From assembly GCA_002293105.1 (NCBI GenBank), contig DBCP01000010.1, positions 1 through 11,586 of the forward strand: a stretch of DNA of 11,586 nucleotides. The letters are read 5' to 3'. Below the pieces are notes generated by a model, which was given only the letters and a program-made list of their open reading frames with translations, ran no database searches and was not told where the DNA came from. Shown here in pieces: positions 1-6,346 of the stretch. The first letter of the stretch is position 1. Every line of letters starts with the position of its first letter. Made by a program: the position numbers and the translations under genes. This DNA is from Bacteroidetes bacterium UBA955. GTDB taxonomy: Bacteria > Bacteroidota > Bacteroidia > NS11-12g > UBA955.

Positions 1-143
1 GCTTCATCCGCATAGCGAACGTGCAATGCTTGCGCATCGGCTTCACTGTATATGGCTACGGTTTTAATACCCATCTCCCGACAAGTCCTCATCACGCGGA
101 TGGCAATTTCACCGCGATTGGCAATCAAAATCTTTTTAAACAT
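1..143 (-). CDS. Biotin carboxylase subunit, N-terminal part (runs off left edge)
   Basis: Only the first 47 codons are in the window. The peptide opens [19 protein letters not shown] and continues with [20 protein letters not shown] and HVRYADEA, the unmistakable N-terminus of the biotin carboxylase fold. This enzyme uses ATP and bicarbonate to carboxylate biotin on a carrier protein, in acetyl-CoA carboxylase (fatty-acid synthesis) or in acyl-CoA carboxylases such as propionyl-CoA carboxylase. The ATG (complement of 141-143) is the natural family start, with the IANRGEIA motif beginning at residue 7. The fragment cannot distinguish AccC from the alpha subunit of another acyl-CoA carboxylase, so no symbol is given. 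The gene is divergent from ccmB across a 102-bp gap. The family call is firm; the exact substrate is open. Confidence 0.9.
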   Translation of the reverse strand, partial: MFKKILIANRGEIAIRVMRTCREMGIKTVAIYSEADAQALHVRYADE

Positions 144-152
144 GGCGCTGTG

Positions 153-160
153 CAAATATC
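153..160 (-). promoter_or_regulatory. Possible -7 box for the biotin carboxylase gene
   Basis: Read on the minus strand this is GATATTTG, seven of eight positions matching the Bacteroidota -7 consensus TAnnTTTG (first base differs), and it ends 9 nt before the ATG. No TTTG-type -33 element is seen at the expected 19-21 nt spacing, so this is a weak call based on position and the -7 box alone. Confidence 0.3.
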
Positions 161-197
161 GCATCCTACTCTGCAATTTACACGCATCTCCAACCAA

Positions 198-229
198 CTT
201 TTGATTTTACACTAACCTTTTGATTTACC
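198..229 (+). repeat. Imperfect direct repeat in the ccmB promoter region
   Basis: CTTTTGATTTTAC (198-210) is repeated as CTTTTGATTTACC (217-229), a spacing of 19 bp, with the second copy lacking one T in the T-run. The first copy supplies a TTTG at 200-203 that could act as a -33 element (22-nt spacer to the box at 226-233). The second copy runs into that -7 box. It may be a short tandem duplication that built the promoter, or chance in AT-rich DNA. Confidence 0.4.
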
Positions 230-233
230 TTCG
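226..233 (+). promoter_or_regulatory. Candidate -7 promoter box for ccmB
   Basis: TACCTTCG matches the Bacteroidota TAnnTTTG box except for one T-to-C change, and the same octamer recurs at 9523-9530 in the same position relative to a start codon. It ends 12 nt before the GTG at 246. A TTTG at 200-203 is a possible -33 partner with a 22-nt spacer, slightly long. Confidence 0.5.
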
Positions 234-245
234 CACCCAGAAATC

Positions 246-908
246 GTGGTGCAGAGCATAAAAAATATGGCAGTTTTGGTGCGGGCAGAATTTCAGCTCG
301 ACCTCAAAAAACCCGCAGTTTTGGCTTCTGCCATCCTACAAATGGCCACGATGACCCTGCTTGCTTTCCTTTCACAGCCGCAAATCACCGCCAAAATTTG
401 GAACAGCCTATACTGGATCATCCTCATTTTTTGCACCTTACAAGCTGTATCCAAAAATTTCCTGGGTGTCAACCGCGCCCGCTGGATCTATTTCAACCAA
501 TTGGCCGCACCCCAAGCCATCTTGTGGTCTAAAATGATTTACGGCTGGGGCACTATGGTCTTATTAACCCTGGCAAACCTCCTGCTATTTGGATTTTTCA
601 TGGGCTTTCCCATTCAGCACCCCGCCCCTTATTTCCTGAACCTCAGCCTCGTGGTGGCCGGCGTAAGCAGCATCTTTACACTCATCGGTGCCATCGCATC
701 CAAAGCCAACCAAGCGGGATTCCTAGCGCCCGTACTCAGTTTACCCGTGGTGTTGCCCCTCATTTTGGTGGGTATGCAAGCCTCGAACAAAACGCTGAAC
801 CCCGTGCTTGTTAGTTCGGTATACAACGACATCGCCCTCGTGGGAGCGCTAGACTTTCTGATTGTGGTTCTGTCGATTGCCCTGTTCCAACCCTTGTGGA
901 AGGATTGA
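246..908 (+). CDS. ccmB: Heme exporter protein B, CcmB (cytochrome c maturation)
   Basis: This 220-residue, strongly hydrophobic protein is the membrane subunit of the CcmAB transporter of the system I cytochrome c maturation pathway, acting in the inner membrane with CcmC, CcmD and CcmE to load heme. Predicted membrane segments lie near residues 26-42, 53-68, 100-119, 129-151, 159-176 and 199-215. The block from WNSLYWIILIF through AVSKNFLG (52-74) and the later ASKANQAGFLAPVLSLP (151-167) match the Bacteroidota CcmB pattern as I recall it. Length is normal for the family. The start is GTG at 246 (GTG at 249 also possible). The ATG at 267 would remove residues that relatives keep. No ccmA, ccmC or ccmE follows: the next gene is convergent, so ccmB stands alone here. 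The sense strand is C-rich. Confidence 0.92.
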   Translation: MVQSIKNMAVLVRAEFQLDLKKPAVLASAILQMATMTLLAFLSQPQITAKIWNSLYWIILIFCTLQAVSKNFLGVNRARWIYFNQLAAPQAILWSKMIYGWGTMVLLTLANLLLFGFFMGFPIQHPAPYFLNLSLVVAGVSSIFTLIGAIASKANQAGFLAPVLSLPVVLPLILVGMQASNKTLNPVLVSSVYNDIALVGALDFLIVVLSIALFQPLWKD

Positions 909-940
909 TTTACAGAAACAACCCAAAAAGTGCTGTAATC
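907..940. terminator. Weak hairpin between convergent ccmB and the S41 protease gene
   Basis: GATTTACAG (907-915) can pair with CTGTAATC (933-940) through eight base pairs with one bulged T and a 17-nt loop. It sits in the 42-bp gap between two convergent stop codons, where a two-way terminator would be expected. There is no clear T-run on either side, so intrinsic termination is uncertain. Confidence 0.25.
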
Positions 941-950
941 CGGGATCTTC

Positions 951-3044
951 TTACTTGCCCGACCAATCAAACAAAATGCGCACGGCCTCGTCCAATCCCG
1001 CATCTTCACGGTAGCGCTTCAGCCAATCTTGCTTCTGGGCCAACTTAATAGCATCGGCGCCAGCTTCTTTCAAATCACCCTGAAGGGCCATCACGGTATC
1101 GCAAACGGTTCTGTATTTGTAATCGCGCAATGGTTTGTCCTGCAAGCGCAATGCTTCTTGCTGTGCTTCGAACTTCTTCATATTCAATGAGTAAGTATAC
1201 TCATTGCGCACTTGTGCCAATTCCGCAGATCGCTTCTGAACCAAGGCATAATATTCATTTTTCGACAACCGCTTTTTGGATAATTCGATGGCTTTGCGTC
1301 GTTGCGACTCTTTGTAGGGATTGTAAGACTGATAAGCCGCCGCAGGAATCTTGTCATACGCCAAATGGAAGTCCATTTCCTTCTCGCCTTGTTCGATGCC
1401 ATCATACACGTCGGGTAAGACCACATCGGGCTCTACCCCGCGCAATTGGGTCGTTCCACCATTGATGCGATAAAATTTCTGAATGGTGACCTTTAACTGT
1501 CCAAAACCACGCGGAAACACATCGCTCAAACCGCCTGGCAACTCCACGAACGTTTGCACCGTTCCTTTGCCAAAAGTGCTCTTGCTACCCACTATCACCG
1601 CCCTGCCATAATCTTGCAAAGCCGCGGCCAAAATTTCTGAAGCTGAAGCGCTGTAAGTATTAGTCAATATCACCAAAGGACCGCCATATTCCACCGCTGG
1701 GTTGCGGTCTGTATGCACTTCGATGCCACGCATGTCTTTTACTTGTACGATGGGACCTTGGGGAATAAACAACCCTCCCATTTCGATGGCATCGGCCAAA
1801 CTACCACCGCCGTTGTTGCGCAAGTCGATCACAATGCCGGTAGCACCTTCTTTTTGCAATTTTGAAATTTCTGTACGCACATCGCCCGCACAATTCCTTC
1901 CACGACCACGCTGGGAGAAATCAGCATAAAAGCTAGGCAAATGAATCAAGCCAAATTTCTTGCCTTTGTAGGTCATGAGCGCACTCTTGGCGAAACTCTC
2001 CTCAATCACCACAACCTCACGGATAATGGGAATCACCACGATACTACCATCGGGCTTTTTCACAGTCAATCGCACCTCGGTGCCCTTTTTGCCACGAATC
2101 AGCTGGATCGCATCATCCAACTTCATGTCCACCACGTCTACGGGCTCTGCGGGACCTTGTGCCACTTTCAAAATCAAATCGCCGGCTTTCAATTCACCCT
2201 GACGGTAACTTGCGCTACCGGGCACGATTCGCTCAACCTTCACATAGCCATCGCGCTCGGTCAACGTAGCCCCAATCCCCTCCAATTTACCGGTCATTCC
2301 GATGTCGAAATTCTCTTTGTCTTCGGGTGGGAAATAGTTGGTATGGGGATCGTAAATTTCTGCAATGGTGTTGGCATACATGCCAATTTGATCACGGCGA
2401 TCCATCTTTTTCAAGCGCTTAAACCAATCGGTGTAAAACTTCTTGGTCTCGGTGCGCGCCTGCAGTTCGAGGGTATCAAAAGGCTTTTGCTTGGCGATGG
2501 CCGATGAGTCTTTGGCTTTCTTTTGGGTTTCAAGCTTGCGCGACAATCGCTCCATGCTCTGAAACTGCAACCATTTCTGCCAGTCTTTTTTCAACGTTTC
2601 CCAATTGGGTTGGAAGGACTTTGGCTCATCATACACGGTATAAGTTTCATCCAAATCGTAATTCAGGGGAGATGTCAATGATTCGGCAATCACGGGCTCC
2701 AATTTGGCCAAACGGATCATCAAAATGCTCCATGTGGTGTCGAAAAAATCAAATCTACCTACTTGTATTTGGTCATCGATCGAGGTTTTAAAGGGCTCTA
2801 TCGCTTTCAAATCTTCTTGGGTGAAGAAGTGCTTATCGCGGTCTAGGTTGTTGATGAGGTTGTTGTAGATGTTCTCACTCAATGAATCATCCAACTCCTT
2901 GGGCTCATAATGTGCCTCTTTGAGCATCATCATCAACGTGCCCAAAAAGCTGTCATTCTCTCCAAATTTCTTGTTACTACAGAACACAAACAACGCCAAG
3001 ATCATTGACGTGGTTGTGATTACGACCCAACGGTTAATTCTCAT
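951..3044 (-). CDS. prc: Carboxy-terminal (tail-specific) processing protease, S41A family
   Basis: This 697-residue protease is of the Tsp/Prc type, which degrades or trims periplasmic proteins from their C-termini. Residues about 7-22 form a hydrophobic export signal or anchor; Cys22 follows it but in a poor lipobox (LFVFC). A helical N-terminal region (about 30-250) precedes a PDZ domain (about 252-335, starting at GKLEGIGA) and the S41 core (about 340-545). The TYSASASEI block gives nucleophile Ser467 by comparison with E. coli Tsp. Asp478 (ALQDYG) and the general base Lys493 (STFGKGTVQ) complete the site, so the enzyme looks active. The charged C-terminal part (about 555-697) corresponds to the Tsp C-terminal domain. 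Length agrees with E. coli Tsp (about 680). It lies 57 bp downstream of the M49 gene on the same strand and may share its transcript or have its own promoter; no convincing -7 box was found before it. Confidence 0.95.
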   Translation of the reverse strand: MRINRWVVITTTSMILALFVFCSNKKFGENDSFLGTLMMMLKEAHYEPKELDDSLSENIYNNLINNLDRDKHFFTQEDLKAIEPFKTSIDDQIQVGRFDFFDTTWSILMIRLAKLEPVIAESLTSPLNYDLDETYTVYDEPKSFQPNWETLKKDWQKWLQFQSMERLSRKLETQKKAKDSSAIAKQKPFDTLELQARTETKKFYTDWFKRLKKMDRRDQIGMYANTIAEIYDPHTNYFPPEDKENFDIGMTGKLEGIGATLTERDGYVKVERIVPGSASYRQGELKAGDLILKVAQGPAEPVDVVDMKLDDAIQLIRGKKGTEVRLTVKKPDGSIVVIPIIREVVVIEESFAKSALMTYKGKKFGLIHLPSFYADFSQRGRGRNCAGDVRTEISKLQKEGATGIVIDLRNNGGGSLADAIEMGGLFIPQGPIVQVKDMRGIEVHTDRNPAVEYGGPLVILTNTYSASASEILAAALQDYGRAVIVGSKSTFGKGTVQTFVELPGGLSDVFPRGFGQLKVTIQKFYRINGGTTQLRGVEPDVVLPDVYDGIEQGEKEMDFHLAYDKIPAAAYQSYNPYKESQRRKAIELSKKRLSKNEYYALVQKRSAELAQVRNEYTYSLNMKKFEAQQEALRLQDKPLRDYKYRTVCDTVMALQGDLKEAGADAIKLAQKQDWLKRYREDAGLDEAVRILFDWSGK

Positions 3045-3088
3045 ACAACTATTAAAAAAACGATGTTAAAATGTAAGTATCTAAAAAA

Positions 3089-3099
3089 CGCGATGCGCG
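3089..3099 (-). terminator. Small GC hairpin plus T-run after the M49 gene
   Basis: On the minus strand, directly after the M49 stop codon (TAG, complement of 3102-3104), CGCG-CAT-CGCG is followed by six T (complement of 3083-3088). The stem is only four base pairs, all G-C, so termination would be partial at best. If functional it would reduce read-through from the M49 gene into the S41 protease gene. Confidence 0.35.
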
Positions 3100-3101
3100 C
3101 A

Positions 3102-5186
3102 CTATTGTTTGCCCGGACCTTTAGGTGCCGGAGGAGGAGGCATATTTGGAGCACCTTGTCCGGGACCGCCGTTCATTCCAGGACCACCGTTCATTCCAGG
3201 ACCACCCTGTCCGCCGGGGCCATTAGGAGCACCAGGACCACCAGGCTGTCCTCCGCCCATGGGCATACCTTGCATCTCAGGCAAAGGCTTGTAGAATTTC
3301 TCCAATCCCAACGTCTTGATGCCTTGATCGAAAACCAAATCAACGGGAATTCCAGCCTTTTCGATGCGTTTCAAATCCATCTGCAAAGGGGCACCAATTA
3401 CACCGCGGGTGTTCAAGACCGCTTTTACATCGGCCGAATTTCCATTTCCCTGCAAGCGCAACAATTCACCCGCCAAATCAGAAATCACTTGACGCATTTT
3501 AGCCACATCTACCTTGTAGGTGCGCTTTTCTGCACCACCATCTGCTGTTGGCTTTCCTTTTTCTTCCAACACAATGGCACCCTGATTCAACAAGGTGTTG
3601 AAGGTGATCATATTGGCTTTACCGTGTGCTGAAGATGCACCAAATCGCACCGAACGGAACACACTGGCCACGAACGTTACGTAATAGTCATCCAAACTGC
3701 CTTCCAATTGCTTTTCATCAAACAACTGTGTTACCATATACAAGCCCAATACATCGGCCTTGCACTCCTCAATGGCGGAATAATCCGCACCCAAGGCCTC
3801 GCGCACAGTGAGTTTGTCGTTGCCTACCACATTCTTAATGCCCAATCCATGCGCCACTTCGTGGAACATCACATTGTTGAAGAACGCGTTGAAGGTGATA
3901 TTTTTTTGTTGTGCAGGACTGATCACACGGGCCGAGATGGGCACCACCATGTATTCAAATTTGGCCTGCATGGTATTTCTCAATTGTGAGCGACGGGTTC
4001 CGTAATACTTCTGAATTCGCTCGTCGTTCGGCAAATTCACCGCAATGGTCTTACTGCCAGAGTTACAATCACCGCCATAATAAACAGCGTCAAACACAGC
4101 CAACTGACTCAAGGGTTTTGCACCGGGCTCACGGGGAGGAAAACCAGGCTCTAACGTCATTTCAAAGTGGTCGCTGGTTGCCTCGTCCTCGGTTAAAGAG
4201 GGCTTATACTGTGGCTCAACAGGCAACCCCGCTTGCAATTTGGGTAAATAACCAATGAACTTTTCCAACTTGGCATCCCATGCTTTATCGCGCACCAAAA
4301 CGTAGGCTTCGTAAGAGGTTTTCTGTCCGTATAATTTGTCTTCGTAATTTTCAATCGGACCGATAACCAAATCCAAATGGCTCTTCAATGACAACCATTT
4401 GATATCGCTCACCGTATAATCGTCCATCATCAAGGCACCCATACGCAAACGCAAGTATTCTGAGAATTCAGGATCCTCTGTGCGCATGGCCTCTGCGGCC
4501 GCATTGATTTCGTCGCCCATTTTCATCACTTCTGAGCGGTAGAATTCGCCAAATTTGATCGATTGGTATTGTCTGCCGTTGGCACTTTGGAAAGGCATTC
4601 CCATGGCTTCAGGCATAATTGGACCATTCTTGTGTTTGTTCGGGTCGATGGGTCCGGGTGCTTTGAAATCGCGTACAATGGAATAGGGTTCTTTTACAAA
4701 CGACAGGAACATGGTATCGATGCCCTCGGTGGTAAAATCGCGTGGATAAAAATTTACACCTACTGGTTTTTCGCCGTAGCCTTTGATAAAGGGCTCATCG
4801 TTGTTCAAACGATCCCATGGGCCGTAATTCACCTCCGCAAATTTGCGTTCGTTGGGGTCTTTGATACCGGCCAAGAAATCGCTTTTGTCGCCGATGGTTT
4901 GCTTCCAGAAAATACGGTCAGCATATTCTGCTGCTTTGATCAAGTGTGTGATGCACTCGCGCTCAGCCGTACTCAACAGCGCAGTATCAGTCTTTAATTC
5001 AAACTTTTTATACATCGCCAAACGCTGAGCCGCCACATTTGGAGCCACAGGAGCAACCGCCACAGGGGCTTTTTTCTTGGGCTTTGCTGCCTTTTGGGCC
5101 ATTGCTGGCATTGAGAATCCCACTGCTGCCAAAGCAACGATCCAATTCAATTTCACCGTTGAATGGTTCACGAATTTTTTCACCAT
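3102..5186 (-). CDS. Secreted M49-family zinc peptidase (dipeptidyl peptidase III-like), HEXXH type
   Basis: This 694-residue protein belongs to peptidase family M49, whose characterised members release dipeptides from the N-termini of short peptides. A signal peptide (about 1-30, ending SMPAMA before QK) points to export and is followed by a Lys/Pro/Ala-rich linker (31-50). The zinc site is visible: His442-Glu443 and His446 in HEVAHGLG, and Glu474 in EECKADV, matching the HEXX(G)H plus EECRAE pair of the family. The upstream block YYGGDCNSGSKTIAVNLP (369-386) is also typical. The motif has five residues (HEXXH), unlike the six-residue HEXXGH of human and many bacterial enzymes. Residues 640-694 are a low-complexity Gly/Pro/Met/Asn tail with near-identical GGPGMN units, not part of the catalytic fold. 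A TAGGTTTG box lies 6 nt before the start codon. The S41 protease gene follows. Substrate is unknown; family confidence is high. Confidence 0.87.
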   Translation of the reverse strand: MVKKFVNHSTVKLNWIVALAAVGFSMPAMAQKAAKPKKKAPVAVAPVAPNVAAQRLAMYKKFELKTDTALLSTAERECITHLIKAAEYADRIFWKQTIGDKSDFLAGIKDPNERKFAEVNYGPWDRLNNDEPFIKGYGEKPVGVNFYPRDFTTEGIDTMFLSFVKEPYSIVRDFKAPGPIDPNKHKNGPIMPEAMGMPFQSANGRQYQSIKFGEFYRSEVMKMGDEINAAAEAMRTEDPEFSEYLRLRMGALMMDDYTVSDIKWLSLKSHLDLVIGPIENYEDKLYGQKTSYEAYVLVRDKAWDAKLEKFIGYLPKLQAGLPVEPQYKPSLTEDEATSDHFEMTLEPGFPPREPGAKPLSQLAVFDAVYYGGDCNSGSKTIAVNLPNDERIQKYYGTRRSQLRNTMQAKFEYMVVPISARVISPAQQKNITFNAFFNNVMFHEVAHGLGIKNVVGNDKLTVREALGADYSAIEECKADVLGLYMVTQLFDEKQLEGSLDDYYVTFVASVFRSVRFGASSAHGKANMITFNTLLNQGAIVLEEKGKPTADGGAEKRTYKVDVAKMRQVISDLAGELLRLQGNGNSADVKAVLNTRGVIGAPLQMDLKRIEKAGIPVDLVFDQGIKTLGLEKFYKPLPEMQGMPMGGGQPGGPGAPNGPGGQGGPGMNGGPGMNGGPGQGAPNMPPPPAPKGPGKQ
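3163..3198 (-). repeat. Two 18-bp tandem units in the M49 tail coding sequence
   Basis: Units 3163-3180 and 3181-3198 differ at one base, and a third partial unit starts at 3199. They encode the repeated GGPGMN hexapeptide (each residue block in frame), so copy-number change would not shift the frame. This is a likely site of length variation between strains. Confidence 0.85.
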
Positions 5187-5192
5187 AGTTTA

Positions 5193-5200
5193 CAAACCTA
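5193..5200 (-). promoter_or_regulatory. Candidate -7 promoter box for the M49 gene
   Basis: On the minus strand the sequence reads TAGGTTTG, a full match to the Bacteroidota consensus TAnnTTTG, ending 6 nt before the ATG (complement of 5184-5186). A TTTC at complement 5220-5223 is 19 nt further upstream and could serve as a degenerate -33 element. The spacing implies a leaderless or nearly leaderless mRNA if this box is used. Confidence 0.55.
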
Positions 5201-5233
5201 CAAGAATTTTGCCACAAGCGAAATACCCTTTTT

Positions 5234-5274
5234 GTTGTATGTCGTTAAACGCTGAATTCGGAACGACAAACAAC
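5234..5274. repeat. 13-bp inverted repeat in the M49/GNAT divergent control region
   Basis: GTTGTATGTCGTT (5234-5246) and AACGACAAACAAC (5262-5274) are reverse complements with one mismatch, separated by 15 bp that include GAATTC. The repeat is in non-coding DNA, upstream of the candidate M49 -7 and -33 boxes and upstream of the plus-strand gene at 5357. Its form and place suggest a dimeric regulator site, or a cruciform or hairpin. No regulator gene is nearby. Confidence 0.6.
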
Positions 5275-5301
5275 TTAGGAAATTGACCAAAAATAACACA
5301 T

Positions 5302-5340
5302 TTTTGCAACCGCAAAACCAAAACAAGAGCGTCCTTGTTT
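5302..5340 (+). repeat. Two adjacent inverted repeats upstream of the GNAT-like gene
   Basis: TTTTGC/GCAAAA (5302-5307 with 5312-5317, 4-nt loop) is followed by AAACAAG/CTTGTTT (5321-5327 with 5334-5340, 6-nt loop), both perfect. The second ends 16 nt before the TTG start at 5357. A near-consensus -7 box, CATTTTTG, lies at 5299-5306. If it is used, the second hairpin would sit in the 5' leader of the mRNA. Neither repeat is followed by a T-run that would make it a standard terminator for this strand. Confidence 0.5.
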
Positions 5341-5356
5341 ACTCTGTACAACTCCT

Positions 5357-6319
5357 TTGAAACCCCTCGATTTTCAATCATTCCAACAACTGCAGAGTGC
5401 CTTTGCCAATTACGATGGCAATCTATCTTTGGGTGGACAGTCATTTCCGTTCAGCAACATCGAATTGAGCAAGCCCACGGGCAAATATGTCTCGAGGGCC
5501 ATTCTCAGATTGGCCACCATACTGGGATCCAAGGGATTTGTTCAATACGCTGGAAACGCTTGTAGTCCAGGACTTCAGTTTCCTGAGATAAACGAAGAAA
5601 CCAACCTTGCCGCCGGTACCAATTCTACCTGCGGAGTGCTGATCATGAATGTTTTGGGTAAACCCAACCTCAAAGGAGCGGTTACTGTGATTGCAGAGCC
5701 TTTCATGAACTTGAAAATACAGCCTGAGTGGAATCATTTCGACGATTATTTACAGGCCATGAGCTCAAAATACCGCGTTAGAACCAACAAAGTACTCAGC
5801 ACCTCACAGGCCTACCAAGCCAAAGAACTTAAGCACACCGAGGCCAACGATTGGATTCCCCAGTGCGCACAGATGTTGGGACATACCCTCAAAGACAAAA
5901 CGTTGGCGATATCGCCCAAATTATCGACCATGCTGCACACATTTGTGCGGACCATGAAAGACAAATTCAAGGTTTGGGGTTATTACCACGATGAAAAATT
6001 GTGTGGATTCATCACGGCCATTGAGAGTGAACATGGATTGTATGCGATGCACCTCGGTCTCACCGATGATGCCGCCGAAGATCAATTGTACCAGCGAATG
6101 ATGTATGATGTCATCGCCTTCGGCATCGAACAGAAAGACGAATTTGTGTGTTTGGGCCGAACCGCCACGGAAATCAAAAGTACCATGGGGGCCACACCCA
6201 TCGAAAATAGTTATGTGCTGTATGCGAAAAGCAAATTGCTCCGTGGCATAATCAACGTGTACGCCAAACGATTTCATCGGGTAAAACCCTATCAATTGCG
6301 AAACCCGTTCAAAGGTTAA
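5357..6319 (+). CDS. GNAT-fold protein of the FemAB/Acetyltransf_6 type, function unknown
   Basis: This 320-residue soluble protein has no signal peptide or membrane segment. The C-terminal half resembles the acyl-CoA N-acyltransferase fold used by FemAB and BioF2-like proteins: KVWGYYHDEKLCGFITAIE (205-223) as a central beta hairpin, LYQRMMYDVIAFGIEQ (244-259) as a helix, then the conserved LGRTATEIKSTMGATP (266-281). SSKYRVRTNK (136-145) is another family-type block. Related enzymes transfer acyl or aminoacyl groups in cell-wall, lipid or antibiotic-related chemistry, but nothing here fixes a substrate. The start is an unusual TTG at 5357: an in-frame stop lies at 5294-5296, no ATG or GTG intervenes, and the next Met is residue 97. 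It is followed by the C1 peptidase gene after 27 nt, which seems to have its own -7 box. Confidence 0.75.
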   Translation: MKPLDFQSFQQLQSAFANYDGNLSLGGQSFPFSNIELSKPTGKYVSRAILRLATILGSKGFVQYAGNACSPGLQFPEINEETNLAAGTNSTCGVLIMNVLGKPNLKGAVTVIAEPFMNLKIQPEWNHFDDYLQAMSSKYRVRTNKVLSTSQAYQAKELKHTEANDWIPQCAQMLGHTLKDKTLAISPKLSTMLHTFVRTMKDKFKVWGYYHDEKLCGFITAIESEHGLYAMHLGLTDDAAEDQLYQRMMYDVIAFGIEQKDEFVCLGRTATEIKSTMGATPIENSYVLYAKSKLLRGIINVYAKRFHRVKPYQLRNPFKG

Positions 6320-6331
6320 CACCAAATCGCT

Positions 6332-6339
6332 TACTTTCG
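6332..6339 (+). promoter_or_regulatory. Candidate -7 promoter box for the C1 peptidase gene
   Basis: TACTTTCG matches the TAnnTTTG box except one position and ends 7 nt before the ATG at 6347. It lies in the 27-nt gap after the preceding gene, so the C1 gene could be read both by read-through and from here. No clear -33 TTTG is present. Confidence 0.4.
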
Positions 6340-6346
6340 CAGGGTT

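Noticed and set aside
1941..2507. 188-codon plus-strand open frame
   Set aside because: It lies entirely antisense to the S41 protease gene, whose PDZ and linker motifs are well conserved. The translated product shows no family features, so it is a shadow frame.
3015..3044. S41 protease as a lipoprotein through Cys22
   Set aside because: The residues before the cysteine (LFVF) do not fit a lipobox, which wants a small residue at -1. A plain signal or anchor is more likely.
3063..3632. 189-codon plus-strand open frame opposite the M49 C-terminus
   Set aside because: Its arginine/serine/threonine-rich first part is only the antisense reading of the low-complexity Gly/Pro tail. No start signal or recognisable domain.
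5905..5916. Perfect 12-bp palindrome GGCGATATCGCC in the GNAT-like gene
   Set aside because: A window of this size is expected to hold a few 12-bp palindromes by chance, it is in coding sequence, and no second copy was seen.
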